A DNA stretch of 64,000 nucleotides from Haliclystus octoradiatus (GCA_916610825.1 OU744448.1:11598125-11662124), one strand, 5' to 3'. Counted from the stretch's first letter, positions 26,401-38,742 are shown. Numbers and translations are program-made. The notes: generated by a model not told the origin, from the sequence alone.

Positions 26401-29400
26401 AGAAGGCTTGAAAGAGAAATGAATTGCAAACGAATTGAAAATTTTTCATGGAATTTTTTGCATTCTTAGTGGTCAAACAGAATTATTAAAATCAGCAAAA
26501 ACGTCAGCTAAGAATGTTTCAAACATGTGCAAGAATCGGCTGCAGCACGTCCAAGTGACAAACGAAGTAGGAAACTATCTGATTGAATAATAAGAGAAAT
26601 AATAATAAGATAACGTAGTCAAGGACTGCACATTCATTTATGTTGCTTGAAGTTTCTCGCTTGATGCAATTATCAGACAGTATAATAAAATCCTATATTA
26701 ATTTTACTCAAACAGTATATTAGATTTAGTAACAGAAGTAACAGAAATGAAAGTGTAGTCCTTGACTCAATTATCTTATTATTATTTACCGCTCTGTCAA
26801 ATGACATTGAGCACTATAATTAGTTATAATATTTATACAGAGCTTCATAGAGTTTGTAACATTAAACTAAAAAAGTTAAGAATTATAATTGTCCAATTTG
26901 TGAGCATTATCTAAATTTTGTACAACAAACAATTAACTACGGTATGATGGAGAAACGAGAAACACAATAGATGAGTTTGTTTTTAGTATGCTCTTGATTC
27001 TATGCAATGATTCACAGGCTTGCAAGTCTTTTGGCATAGTGTTCCATCAACCCAAAGCAGCCATTTAAAATGCTCTGTTTTCCATACGATTACTGTGAAT
27101 AAATTTCCAGATAATTATCTTAGGCATCTCTAAAGGCAATACTCTACCAGAAGTTTATGTATATAATTAATCACAAGGCTATATATGAACTTGAAAGTCA
27201 GTAGCAAAATTTTCAATTTAATGCGTCACTCAATTGGAACCGCAGTTCATATAAAATAGGTTTTAATTTCTTAATCTATCATTAGCTTGTTCAGGCCAAA
27301 ATATAACGTATTACAATTATCGATTATGGGCGAAATAAAACCATGAGCTAAACTCTTTAAAGTATGCAAATCAAGGTATTTTCTGATCTTATATCTTTGG
27401 TGTAGATGGCAAAAAGATGATTTGCATACAGTATTTGCTAGATAGAAAGGATGTTGCAAAATTGCATCTTTTCTTTTGCTTGTCTTTCTATCAAATGTAT
27501 CATTGCGTACAGTATTGATGTGCTTATCTAGTAATATATCATTGTCAAATAGAACACCAGTATTTTGTGCAGATGGTTTTTGGGTTGGTAGACTTGCCAA
27601 CAAAATTGACTGATGTAAAAAAAGGTTGATGACAAAATCGAGAACTAGTAGGCATGATATAAAGTAGGTCTGTTTTGCTTTTGTTTGATTTCAACTTGTT
27701 GGTAATGGTATATCATACATCCAACTGTCGATATCAGCAACATATGCTTCAATTAAGCTCTGATGTATGGAATTGAACATAATTTTTTTGATAGGAGATG
27801 TGTATAGAAGATATAAAATTAGCCCAATCGTTGAGGTACTCATTTAATTTTCACTCGTTTGTATACCCATTTTCCCCTTTTTCATTTGCATGCCTTTGCC
27901 TATTTATGTCTATGAGTATAGTAGTATATGTCTGAACTGAACTTCACTATTCTCTTTTCCTAAATTTAGAGTGATCTTCTCACATCAGATGATGTCAAGC
28001 AGGCTCTCTCTGTTGGCAAGGTATAATGGAATATTTGAAATAAATGTTGGTTGATGTGCTAGCCTGAGTACCTCATATGTATCATAATATCTTACTTTTC
28101 ATGGTACATCATTATTTTTGCTCTTATGCAATGACAAGAAATCACAAAAAGGATTTTGGAGCCCAGATAAGCCCAACGTGTTGCCCATATTTGTTTAAAT
28201 GATGTAAATAAGTAATGTAGTAAGTACTCTAAGTAAGTACTTGAGATGGTATTGCCATACTGAAGGCACCCGTACCACTCCTCTATTTCTATAGGAATGG
28301 CTCTTTTTGCTGAGAGCAATGATGTTAAATGCTCCTTATTGATCTCAGCCGCGACACTGCAGATCAATTTGACAGATTTCATGGCAGATATGCCTTGATT
28401 GTCAATGCGCAACAATGCACCGCAGCTACTCACAATGCAATTCCCTCTGGGCCATTCCATCCGCCATCCTTAGATAGTACTCATTTGATGTTTTTTTAGA
28501 TAAAGTCAAGGCCGAGTTGACCTTTAAGGGATTTGAACCACAGTCGATCAGATATGATCATATCTGAAATTTAGTCAAGCAATTTAGTTGCTCTGCACAT
28601 AGTATCAAAGGTGCCCCTATACTGTTTTTCTTTTCTCAATAAGCAAATCATGTGATAGAAAACTGCCAAGTGCATGGAATTATCTGTTTTGAGAAAAGTT
28701 CATGAAGTTGATATATCAGTTTGTGAAGTTGATAGTTAGTTCATGAACTGTTCATGAACTGTCCGTGGAAACATCTTCAAATCCTAAAGATGAAGTTCAT
28801 GAAATCACCCCTCTTGAAAATAGTTAATGAGCTGCATGAGTAGTTCATAAACATTTCATGAATCTATGTTATCTGAGTTCATGGGATTATGTGTTCACAA
28901 ACAGTCCTGGAACTGTGCGTAGAGTTCATTAATTTCAAGCTCACCAAGTTGTTCATAAATAATTTAAAAAACATTTTTGTTAGTTCATAAACGATGATTT
29001 TGACTTCAAACTACAAAAAGACCAATGTTATAGTTTATAATCTTCGTTCTATTGTAGGGGTATACCCTTTTGCATGGAATCCATCGCAATCAATAGTAAC
29101 ACTTAAATTCCTTTCTTTTTTCGTTTTTAGTTAATTGATATTGATTGGAAAGTCTCTATGGCAACAAGTTCAAGTGTATGTCGAGGTCTTCATGCAATTT
29201 ATGTTACAATGTGTTTATACGTGATGAATGAAAGTGGTCATACTAATTCAAATACGTTTACATTATCAATGAGAGAATTCAAGGTATGGAAATCTGCAAA
29301 AATTGTCGTGATGCTCTAATTCAAGAAGATAAATACTCAGAACATGGCTTTTATATACACGGAAGCGGACTGGCACTAGACCTAGATCTCCGCAATAGTA

Positions 29401-30107
29401 ACATCTATGCTTCGTCATAGACATGTAGATTTATAATATCTCCCTTGCTCAAAATACATCTGCAGAATAGGGAGGGAATGATTTGACAGCTCCATGCTTT
29501 CAAAAACCCTGACCCACCACATAACGGGGAATTCTACTGTTGATCCAACCCTGGGCTAGGATTATACACGTTTATTTCCAAGTTGTTATTCCCCTGCTTG
29601 TGAAAATTACATTTCGAAAAATAAACGGCTTCGAAAGCACTCAACATTTTGACTCGACAATATAGTAATAGTAGTGGTAGTATTGACAGTCACATTATAG
29701 GAATGTACCGTCCCTCTTACGCCTTACATATTTGCTACACAAATAACGCCACAAATCACGGTCACACCTAGCTGACAAAGAAACTTGTAAATAACACAAT
29801 CCACAATACAAAACATTATGAAAAGATACTACTTGCCCATAGCCCCGTCGAAGCATCTCCTTCGGTTGGCTGTGAAGGGTGTCATGCAGGGGTTGAAAGG
29901 CATATAGGTCTTTGATCTCTCGATGTGACCTAAAAATGACATCTGACTCAGCAAAATGAGTTGGGATAGCAGTTAGGAAATCATATAACTATGTTTTGAA
30001 TGAAGATCTCTTAATTTAATTGAAATTTGATTTCTTTAATTTTCTCAATTCAGGAATTTTCTACAAAAGTACGAGATATGAAAATGGCCCTTGAATCTGC
30101 TCGCTAA
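23480..30107 (+). CDS. COMMD6: COMM domain-containing protein, COMMD6-like
   Basis: Seven in-phase exons: 23480-23538, 24226-24291, 24394-24470, 26174-26285, 27970-28020, 29131-29283, 30054-30107 (TAA), giving about 190 codons; the start codon exon is not seen. The last three exons encode a COMM domain: LIDIDWKVSMATSSSVCRGL, then YVTMCLYV, FTLSMREFKEF and a final helix MKMALESAR. This fits COMMD6 (LVDFQWKLGMAVSSDTCRSL, then F.M.IPQFQNF) better than other COMMDs I recall. The N-terminal ~115 residues look helical, as in longer COMMD6 forms. COMMD proteins assemble into a ring with CCDC22/CCDC93 (Commander) for endosomal recycling. Intron 3 must use a GC donor (TTACAG|GCGAG). The introns hold a SINE, a MITE and a LINE relic. 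An AATAAA lies at 30503-30508. Confidence 0.82.
23585..23787 (-). repeat. SINE-like repeat, copy 1
   Basis: Shares GGCACCCGTACCA, TCCTCTATTTCTA, GCGACACTGCAGATC, GGCAGATATGCCT, GATTGTCAATGCGCAACGATGCACCGC with 28240-28450, in the same order and orientation. Lies in the first visible intron of the COMMD gene, 45 bp after the exon. The tRNA-like head seen in copy 2 is absent, so this copy is head-truncated. Confidence 0.7.
24955..25020. repeat. Fragment of the mariner-like MITE
   Basis: CAAGAGTGACCATTATAGACAGGTAGCCG and TTTTATAGAGGTAACCGTTAACAG correspond to the inner part and one end of the CAGTNAAACCTG family; only about 65 bp remain. Confidence 0.55.
25257..25420. mobile_element. CAGGGTCCGAC-family MITE with intact target duplication
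   Basis: CAGGGTCCAGCCTTC at the left and TTGTTGGACGCTG at the right, flanked by perfect 8-bp GATACTGT (25249-25256 and 25421-25428). Inside are CTTCTAGAATCCTAGAGGCATTT, TTTGACGAATAAATCATAAA and CCAGAATCTAAGATTGCAGGATTCC. Intronic in the COMMD gene. Confidence 0.9.
26599..26788. repeat. 190-bp inverted-repeat MITE
   Basis: AATAATAATAAGATAACGTAGTCAAGGACT... is answered by ...AGTCCTTGACTCAATTATCTTATTATTATT, giving ~40-bp inverted ends around an ~110-bp AT-rich middle. Intronic in the COMMD gene. Superfamily unknown. Confidence 0.75.
27271..27620 (-). mobile_element. L2/CR1-like LINE fragment
   Basis: A minus-strand frame of about 110 codons has NTGVLFDNDILLDKHINTV, RKYLDLHTLKSLAHGFI and DNCNTLYFGLNKL. 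This is the conserved stretch after the reverse-transcriptase palm of CR1/L2-type LINEs (GV.FD..L....HI..V, LVHAFI.SRLDYCN.LL.GLP). The same region of the LINE at 21.2 kb reads NIGIIFDSTMSMEYHVN. Truncated at both ends and intronic in the COMMD gene. Confidence 0.8.
28240..28620 (-). repeat. tRNA-headed SINE, most complete copy
   Basis: Read on the minus strand from about 28620: GTGCAGAGCAACTAAATTGC (A-box-like) and, about 65 bases on, TGTGGTTCAAATCCC with a good B box (GGTTCAAATCC, about 28545-28535). Between them is a hairpin, CAGATATGATCATATCTG. The layout resembles a class-II tRNA (Leu/Ser-like) with a long variable arm. A body follows that is shared with 23585-23787 and 30665-30785. It lies in an intron of the COMMD gene, antisense to it. 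Confidence 0.6.
28690..29060. repeat. TTCATGAAC-rich repeat
   Basis: Contains AGTTCATGAACTGTTCATGAACTGTCCGTGG and many degraded AGTTCATAAAC/TTCATGAA strings over about 370 bp, like 14440-14815. Ends about 70 bp before a COMMD exon. Confidence 0.7.
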
Positions 30108-30664
30108 TTAAATGATTGAAGAATAATTGACTCCTGGTAAAAACAAAACAATAGAAGAAAACTTTAAACTTTGCTATAAAATATCAGCAAAAGTTTTTGA
30201 TAAAGGGCTGACAGTCCATGTAAATTATTTGTCATAATGGATCTCAATTGCGCATTTTTGATAATTTAAAGTAATGTGTATGTCAGTGTATATCCTTATA
30301 TCCGTATATGTCAAAGAAACATTAATTTGTATTTTTTACTCGGCTAATTTCTCTTTTTCACTTTTATTGGGTTACATAGTTACTCCTAGAAAAGGATTTA
30401 GATTGAATTTCTGCGTAAAATATGTAACACTAAGAGATTTGTGCTGAAAACGTATTTCAGCACATTTATACTGCTCTGCATACTAGAAGTGAGTTTGTTA
30501 CCAATAAAATGATTATGCTTTGAGATGTGCATGTTAGAATTTTGGATGAATTATTTGCTTAACCGGGAGATCTTGTGATTATCATCTAATCATAAAGTAA
30601 AAGAAGCCATCATATTTAAGTAAAAGAAAATATGATATGAAATGGATTGAGTATAAAAGTTAAT

Positions 30665-30785
30665 GCTCTTTAACGATTTTAGCCGTGATACTGCAGATAT
30701 GTCTCGATCATCAATGCGCATTCGCAACGATGCGCCGCAGCTACTTAGATTGCAATTCCCTTTGAAGTCTGGACCATTACTTATT
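30665..30785 (-). repeat. SINE-like repeat, copy 3 (fragment)
   Basis: CCGTGATACTGCAGATATGTC, CATCAATGCGCATTCGCAACGATGCGCCGCAGCTACTTAGATTGCAATTCCCTTT corresponds to the tail half of the repeat at 28320-28450. Confidence 0.65.
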
Positions 30786-32050
30786 ATGCTGATATTCAGA
30801 ATTGATGACAACAGTATACTGACAGACTCGGGTCGCTGTAGGAGTTGACCTTTCATGCCATACGCATACCCATTAAAAGGCGTGTGGAAGATCATAAGAA
30901 TAAGATCACGTACAGTGGCATAATGCTTTTGATTGGTAGAATTTGTGTGCACGGCCCGTAACTACCTGCTTCTTATCGTATTTGTCAATTGGAATTACTG
31001 TATCATCCAGAGGAACTGGGCATTTAGCCCAAAAAGAAGCGCAGCGTTTAGGAGCTTCGATAACGTAATTCCCTAAAAATTGTATGAATTTTGCAGTTTT
31101 CATCTGTCTCCAACTGAATGGCCTTAAATTTGACTCAACATTTTAATTGGGGTGAGTGAGATTTAAGCCGTGATTGTATTTGAAACAATCAATCATCATC
31201 ATCATCTTTATTTATTTAAAATCGCATTCTACTAATCAATTCTATTAATCAATACAGTAGAAATATAGAAAGATAGCGAACATGAAGGTTTATTTGCAAG
31301 GAACAGAAATCAAAATCAATTTCCGAATTTGTCCAAAGAATAATTACAATCTATGTCGACACAGAAGGCACACAAGCAATTTCTCAGCTCCATCATTGCC
31401 GACGATCTTCGTGGTTTGTCTATAGGCAAATAATTTTACGGACGCCTCGATCTTCAAAGCTTGCGCATTGAAGTTGACAGAATGGGCGCAAATACGCTTA
31501 TGAAAGCTGAAAGCCTATTATCAGAATAGACAACGAAGCGGATCTCAAGCAATGCTTCGAAGGACTGTTTGACTACGTTTGACTACGTTTCCGATTTACA
31601 GATTCCAGGGATACAATCTAAACGTGAAAAAATAGCTGCCGATAAGCAAAGGCATAGCAAGTTAATCGAATTCAGTTACTTTTAGTTAATTTGGGACGGA
31701 TCATTGGATGTGGATGAGTGTCAGATGGTAGAAGAGCAGGTGTGTTAAGCCTACAAATCTGAGTATGTAACGCATGAGGATCATACTGAACCCAATCATC
31801 ATTGCCTTACTGTGCCCTCTTAAAAAGAGGACAACAGGTAAGGATCACCCATACCAATGATGACTTTTAATGAAAATCCAAACTAACTAGTATTAGAAAA
31901 AACGAAGTTACAAATGTGGTGAAAAATAATAGATTATACGAAATCAATGAATTACTCAAAACTAACGTTTATTTTATATTCGCAGATATAAAACTATAAT
32001 AAAACAAGCGTAATTAATAAAATAAGTGTTAAAGACGCCAAGTAAATATT

Positions 32051-32088
32051 TGCGCATGCGCACAATCAGCAATTTACCGATGACGTCA
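32051..32088. promoter_or_regulatory. NRF1-like and CRE-like motifs
   Basis: TGCGCATGCGCA (32051-32062) is a consensus NRF1 site and TGACGTCA (32081-32088) a perfect CRE. Both are common in animal housekeeping promoters. Here they lie between the 3' ends of two convergent genes, so either an unseen transcript starts here or the match is chance or repeat-derived. Confidence 0.35.
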
Positions 32089-32343
32089 TATTTTTGCTGT
32101 AAAGCAAAACAGCTAGATGATATAAATATAAATGTTTACTTGTTGATATTTCTCAATAATTATGGCTATATTTTTTTGATAGGCGAGAAACATATACCAC
32201 AATCCAGATATTATATCCCAGATATAATGTTTAATAAAGGCTATTAAATTAGATAATCCAGGAAAATGTCAATAGAAATTGTAATTTACATAAGGAATGC
32301 TTGTTGGAAAACATATTTTTTGGTTATTATGAGAAAAGGCCAA

Positions 32344-32349
32344 TTTATT
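32344..32349 (-). promoter_or_regulatory. Poly(A) signal of NDFIP gene
   Basis: TTTATT on the plus strand reads AATAAA on the minus strand, 29 bases past the stop codon of the NDFIP gene. A very short 3' UTR is implied. Confidence 0.45.
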
Positions 32350-32377
32350 GATACAGTAAGTGATTGCTCAAACGCAA

Positions 32378-35300
32378 CTAGGATTGATGCCAAAAAATGA
32401 GACTTGGGATTGATCTCATTTGTGAAGCTGCACGCTTTACTTTGATGTATGAGAAGATTCCTTGGATGAAAATAAGCCAACCTGAAATGAAAAACACATA
32501 AATATCATCATCATTTTGTTTCATTATCTATCATTTGCTATTAACAATTTAACTCAACCTAGATTAATTGATTTGTAAAATCTCAACTTGGATTCAAATA
32601 CTTTACCAATTTTTTGTGGTTGTTGTAAACATACATAAAGTTTAAATTAAACAAGCAAGCTAAATAATCAACAAAAGTTACCAAACAATCAAGTTTTTAG
32701 AGCTTAAGGGATGACCTGATTATGAAATATTTTAAAACTATCGTTGAAAAATTGCGCTTTATGTAAATGTTATTATGATCAAATAAACACCCGTCCAACC
32801 ATATTGTTTTCAAATCTGTTGGTGGAAGTAAATAACATCATTTAAGGATGAATTATTAATAATGATAATAATTAAGAAAATGTTATAGCGTAGCTTCTAT
32901 TTCATATCCAGAAGAAGCGCTTCACATTATCTACACAGCTTGACATTTTTGAGAAATTCTACACAAAAATTGACAAGACTCTGCTCCCTTTAGTAGCCTG
33001 TAGTAAAACTTTTGAAGATAAAAAAAAACTTTAATGGAAGAACAGGAAGTAGCCCTTGACAAAGCAAATATGCTCACCAAGGCATGATGGAATGTTGTTC
33101 AACACGATGGAAATTTTTCAACCAAGAAGAGAACAAATGTAACTTTTTAACGATACGTAACTTTGCGTATTTTAATTGCAATTTATGAGCAGTTTATCGC
33201 ATTTTAAGCTAGGTAAAAATAAAATCTTGACCAGTCTAAGCCCTATAGATGCCTCAGAAGTGAATTGTAAGTTTGGAAAGTGCACCTGAGAGAAGCAATA
33301 TAGTTAATCACCTGAGATAGCAAACAGCCATACAACCCATGGATCACTTGATATATAATGTGCGCCATACCCAGTATGCTGTAAAAAGAAGATTAAATTC
33401 TATAATTAGCAAGGAAAATCTACAGAATTATTTCTAGACCAATAGAAAGTGAGGAATTCAGCGCTTTTCTAAGGAACTCTCTCGTGTCAGTATCCCATAT
33501 CAGTGGTAATCCGAGAAGTGTATCCAGATGCAAGGAGAAAGTTGTACAGTCATCTGACATTCATTTTAAGAAGACAATTTATGTAAAATTTATATAACCT
33601 TGAGATAATTCTTTTAAACAATAACGATATTATAAGATTTTAAACTTAGTTCACTCGGAATTCTGTAAAACGTGTCCTTCAGACAACTGCTTGTAGATAT
33701 TCCATTTTCATTCACTAGAATACGAGTTCTTAACAAAATACATGAATACAATGCTATACATGTATTTGAGTGATCAATATATGAGCATAATACAATCAAC
33801 ACATAATGCCTTTGTAAGCAGTCAATTGGGACTCTTAAAAATAAACTAAAATACATCTTTTCAGGAAAGCATTTGCAAATACATTAGAAAAAGATAATAC
33901 ACAGGTTTTCAATATGCTTTATTGTTGATACTAAATATAGGCTTACGATTGATCTTAAATTCTGTAATGTAATGTATTTCTTTTCAACCTTCTTTCTATC
34001 ATGTCATATGACGTGGCAATCCCACAATCTGGTACGCTGTTTTGGGGTGAGGATCGTTACTGGTAAATACATGGTTCTTAACATCAGTGAGGTACACATG
34101 TGAATTACTTGATGTGTAGATATATCACTGTTACTTACTTTCATAATAAATGCCCACTTCATGAGTGACAAACCAAATCCTGAAGCAGCACCATATTGAG
34201 CTGAAAGACTTGTTGATAAACAATATCCCATAATAAAACCAATCCAATTTAAAAAGAATGACACTGAAAAGTAGAATGAAAAGCATGAAAGTGTGAAATT
34301 TCATGGCGTTTTCATGGTTTTGGAGTTGGTAGTGAAATATGCTACTTCTACCTGCACAAAAACTAAATTTCAAATAAAACTTATACATATATAGAGCAAT
34401 ACACATTGAAAACTCTGAAGACTTGTGCGCAGATAGAATACTTGGCATGTCCTAGTTATTAGAAGTTAAATAGTTGGCTGACCACTTACACATGAATGTC
34501 AGTACAAAATGCAAATCTGTTCCAATATTGACATCTAAAATACAGAAAATAGCAGACATTATGGTAACAGCAAATTGACACTCTATCACTGTATCACAAT
34601 AACTTGTCACTTGTCAGTAACTGAGACATTACATTAGGGGATCCAGAGATCTAGGGAATCCGAAGGCTGGGCTCAAGTAGATTCCTAAATGTATAAACTG
34701 TTCTCAAAATGTTCGGTAGAAATTCTACAGATATCTCAACCATAAATAAAACTTTCTGACATTGGAGCAAATTTATATCGTTTTTATGCAAATACTAATT
34801 AAGCACTTCCTCATGATAGGCTTAGGGTGAACATGAATTTGTAAGAAAAGTTGCGTAAAACCCTGACCTTGTAGACCACATCACAAATTACTGTCCAATG
34901 TAAATTATTATTAAATTGTTTCTTTAACTTCGTGTCATTTAAAGCTGCAGTAAGACCAGCCGATACTCTCTTCTAGTATGACAATTTGACATATAAACAT
35001 TGTGATTACATACCTCCTAACATTGTATTATTGTTTTCTTGTGTTTCATCAACAAACTACAAGAAAAAAAAGAGTAAAAAATTGATATAAAACCAGAGAA
35101 GGAAGTTCACAGATTCTGTTTTCTTCATATTATTAACTTGATAGGGTTCATGTGCCCATGGATTAATAAAACATACATAGTATTGCAGCCTTACCTCATT
35201 GTTATCATAAATATCAACAGGGTGATTGAGTTCAACCTCATCATAAGTTGGTAGCTTGATAATATCACCGTATTTAGGAGGACTTGGATCTAAATCTTCA

Positions 35301-37392
35301 TTAGAATTTGCTGAAATCAAATGAACACAATTATGAAAAGAAAATCAACAGCCATCTAAACTTAGGCTACTATTATTTATTTGATAGCATTTCTTTGTGC
35401 AGGTTGCTTGTACTTAATCAAGTGTGAGAAACATTACAGTTATGTGCCAATGGACCATTCATAAAGTATGCTGGTAAGAACTTGGTACATAATGTAGGAC
35501 TATTTTCATCCCTACTTAACTGAAGTCAGGGTATGAGAAAAGACTTTACCTTGCAGAATCACAAGTTTTTCCATAAATTTTGTTTGAATTTTGCCCAACA
35601 CCAAAAGAAGCAATAAACATCTTCATTAAAACAATATTCAATTTTAGTGGAGTCCAAGAGACATCCACTGAGACAACAACTTTAACTCAAGTTCTGAAGT
35701 CTTAAATTGAGAACGCCGAAGACAATAAAGTAGATAGTTTAACATGATTTTACATCACTAACAAAATATTGGGATTTAGCTTCGGAATCGGAAAAGAGTT
35801 TTTTCAAAGTCATCATGTCTATAGAAATCCTACAAAATTTGTTTTGAAAATTTAATTTAACCAGGATCCCGACTTCTTGTACAATGACTGAAGTTCTTTT
35901 ACACTCTCAACAGATGTGAAATGGGTTTTTAACTGTGATTCTGTAAGAACAATAATTTATCAATTTATGATCCAAATAAACTATTATGCTTGACGCTTGT
36001 GAGACATGATTCATATTAAAGTGGATATTGTGGGAGATTTAAATATGCGACACAATTCATATAATGTTGATGCTCTTTATTATGATAATGGTAGGCTGTG
36101 CCTGCTGACATTACAGGGAGAGATGCTAAGGGCTACTATGGCCGTTAGTCAGAGCTCTTTGATACAACAGACACGACCGTACAGTATGATAGTCAGAGGC
36201 GAAAGAGAGCGTTTACGTGGTAAAGTTTACATACATATAGATTTACAGGAAATGAATAACAATAGAAAATAATACAATGACGTCAATACAATATTAAACC
36301 ACTAAAATATCCTGCAGGCGTTATTTGTGAATTAGACCTTTGAATGCGAGATAAAAAGGAATTTTTCGACTTTGCGATACCAATTCTTCAAAAGTTTAAC
36401 ATTACAGACATCATGAAAATGCAGCTTATGCAAGTAACAGTATGGTTTCAGAAACACACGGGAGACGGGACCATGAGGGAATCTGTTGAGATTTTCTAGA
36501 ATTATGTGCCCCTAGATGAAGGAGAATAAATAATCTAGCTTTGGAAAGGAATAGATTATTTCCAGGGGCAGCTAGCAGCGTTTTGTAAAAATACAGGAGC
36601 ATAGTTAGTGTCTGCTATTAGTCCTTTACATTTCTCATACCTTCCTTCCCCTGGAAAAGAGGAAATTGCAACAAACTAGGGAGGTTTAGATTTAGTACAG
36701 GTACAGCTTTCTTGTTGCACATCACTTCTGCGCATTGGGGAAAGCCCCTTTGTTCTGAAACCTGTGCTGACCTCTTCGTTTCGGAACACCTTTCGGCGTG
36801 AAACATGAACCACGGAGTTCATGTTTGATTTCATTGTTTTGCTTTAGCTTGTTTGAATAAAATGATGTTGTCGCTATAAAATGTCTACATAAAATTAAAA
36901 TGTCTGAATTTTGTTTTTACCTGGAAAACAGAAACTGAGGTTTTACTTTATTGAACCTAAATGTTTTGTTTTGAAAGAACGAGTACCGGTATAACCCAGT
37001 CTTCCTATCAACTAAACATGAACTTGAACCGGTACCTGTACTAAATCTCATCCTTCCTACTTTTGACTCCACAACTTGCGGGGTTTTCACAAATTTTGAA
37101 CTTCAAACGTTTTGGAAATCGGCGAGTAACCCTGGTGTCATGCTTATAGGGGAAATCTGTCGATAATCACATCCCTTCTATAATTCAGAGTTTCAAATGG
37201 ATTACAGCACTGTAACAGTCAAATACCTTGAGTCTCATTATCAATATACGGTGGAGGAGAATCTTCCATTGTCACTGGAGCTGGTTGGATAGATTCAATA
37301 TCTATCGCTTCATTGTTAAATCCAGATGGATTTTCCTGTTGTTCTGCTTCACTTACAAGCATTTGATTATCATCGGTATCAATACTGTTAAC
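32378..37392 (-). CDS. NDFIP1: NEDD4 family-interacting protein (NDFIP1/2 orthologue)
   Basis: Seven exons in phase: 37392-37227, 35310-35195, 35056-35014, 34544-34500, 34263-34139, 33378-33312, 32481-32378 (TAG), about 221 codons, the same size as human NDFIP1. The cytosolic N-part has the three PY-type motifs PPPY, PPKY and LPTY (human PPPY, PPSY, LPSY), which bind the WW domains of NEDD4/ITCH-type E3 ligases. Three membrane segments follow: VLTFMLSFFLNWIGFIMGYCL; GAASGFGLSLMKWAFIM; and WVVWLFAISGWLIFIQGIFSYIKV, close to NDFIP's FLFNWIGFFLSFCL, GAISGFGLSLIKW and FLRGFINYAKVRK. NDFIPs sit in Golgi, endosomal and vesicle membranes and recruit and activate the ligases. The first in-frame Met is 31 bases inside the first visible exon (MLVSEAEQQ). 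An upstream 5' exon or a trans-spliced leader may precede it. Which vertebrate paralogue is nearer cannot be told. Confidence 0.93.
35320..36489. other. Intron 1 of NDFIP gene, no clear feature
   Basis: AT-rich. The plus-strand open frame at 36006-36272 has no recognisable domain. Nothing else supportable. Confidence 0.45.
36490..36600 (-). mobile_element. Miniature relative of the MULE element at 44.9 kb
   Basis: Read on the minus strand it begins TTTTTACAAAACGCTGCTAGCTGCCCCTGG and ends CCAAAGCTAGATTATTCTCCTTCATCTAGGGGCACATAATTCTAG. These are exactly the two ends of the 44.93-45.77 kb element with almost the entire middle absent. Inverted ends share TGCCCCT. Inserted in the first NDFIP intron. 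Confidence 0.75.
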
Positions 37393-38093
37393 CTGTAGCA
37401 ACAAAAAACTGATTAGTAAATAACAGAAATAAAATGTCAAAAGCAAATTGGAGGGTTTATGATTCAGATAGATGTGGGAATATATTGCAAAGTAGAAAGC
37501 ACAATAGAAAAACTAAAATTAGCCTATCGTTTTTAGTAGTTGCTCCTACAAGCCCTACAAACATTCAAATCGTAATTTTTACAATCATTACAATGTTGCT
37601 AAAATTGAAAACAAAAACAAAAAAATTCTGGCAAAATTTATATTGAAATATCTCTTTTGTCTGATGATTGTGTAAACATGAAAGTATTAGTAATAATTAA
37701 TTAAACAGGTAATTAATTACTATTTTTGTAAATTTCTATCTTTAAACCAATATACAGTACAGACAGATAGTTTATCAATTATTAAAGTTGTTTTATAAAT
37801 TGTGCATACTGGGATTGCTGTCACCAAATCCAAATGCTTCATTTTCTTTAACTGGAATGCTCTATCCACTTTTTTATATAAATCAGTGGGGTTGGCTCTG
37901 CAGACTTTACATTTTCCTTAAGAAACGTATTAGTCTGAACGCAGGCTACAGAGCACTTGTGTTGACTTTAATAAAAACTGGAATGCTTTGACTTCAAACA
38001 CATGTAAATCTGTACTTAGATCCCAAATATCTATAACACATATATCTCTGCATCTTGAACTGAAGGTTGAAATAATCATTCAGAGAGCATATG
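37393..38093. other. Upstream flank of NDFIP
   Basis: Contains the pyrimidine-rich acceptor tract before the first visible exon. No upstream exon is recognisable before the Harbinger-like element begins. Confidence 0.4.
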
Positions 38094-38742
38094 TTAGGCT
38101 AGGGTTATATGGACGCACCGAACTCAATTGATTCATTCATTCGAATTAAATCTCATGATAGCGCTCTTCGTATGACATCATTCGGTTCATCAACATTCCT
38201 CAAAAAACATTAAATGCGTCAAGCTAGCTCCGCACGTCAAGACTTGACGTGCGGAGCTCTTCTCCATGAATTAAATTCATCGCCGCGTTATACGAGCGAG
38301 CTATCATCGCACCGAACTAAATACATTCGACTCACGGTGCCGTGACTGAGCTCCTATATCTACCTTATATGGCAATAAACCGGGGGATGTGCAAATCATA
38401 AATTATTTTAAAGGATGTTTCCATGGCAATACGATAGAAATAACATCGCTTTTGGGATGTTGTTATGGTGACTTGTTTATATGATTGAAAGATGGCTGAC
38501 AGGGAGGCTGATGTTTTCCAAAATCATGATTTAAAACATTTTAAAAACGTTTTATTTTAGTCAATCACAATGCATCAGCACTAGAATTGGGGTCGCTTTT
38601 ATCATAATATGTTATTATAATGGAAATTTGCATTTAATTTGCTCTGAGTACTATGCCTTGATAGAACAAAAACTGTCTCCCATAAAAATGCTTGCAAACC
38701 TGTGAGATTACTACTTCATACAAGCTTCAAACTATAGATAGG

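Larger units (their letters stand above)
30108..32343. other. Intergenic between convergent genes
   Basis: 3' ends of the COMMD gene (+) and NDFIP gene (-) face each other here. A SINE fragment (30665-30785) and an ATC microsatellite after TTTAAATAAATAAA (minus sense, about 31193-31220, like a LINE 3' tail) can be seen. The 31,300-31,900 stretch has coding-like patches but no frame I can assign. NRF1-like and CRE motifs are at 32051-32088. Confidence 0.45.

Noticed and set aside
36006-36272. 88-codon plus-strand frame in the NDFIP intron
   Set aside because: No recognisable domain, no splice partners; treated as intron.
37393-37446. Apparent signal peptide MLLTFYFCYLLISFLLLQ before the NDFIP exon
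   Set aside because: The hydrophobic run is the pyrimidine-rich 3' splice tract translated; the acceptor TACAG ends it, and NDFIP has a cytosolic N-terminus.
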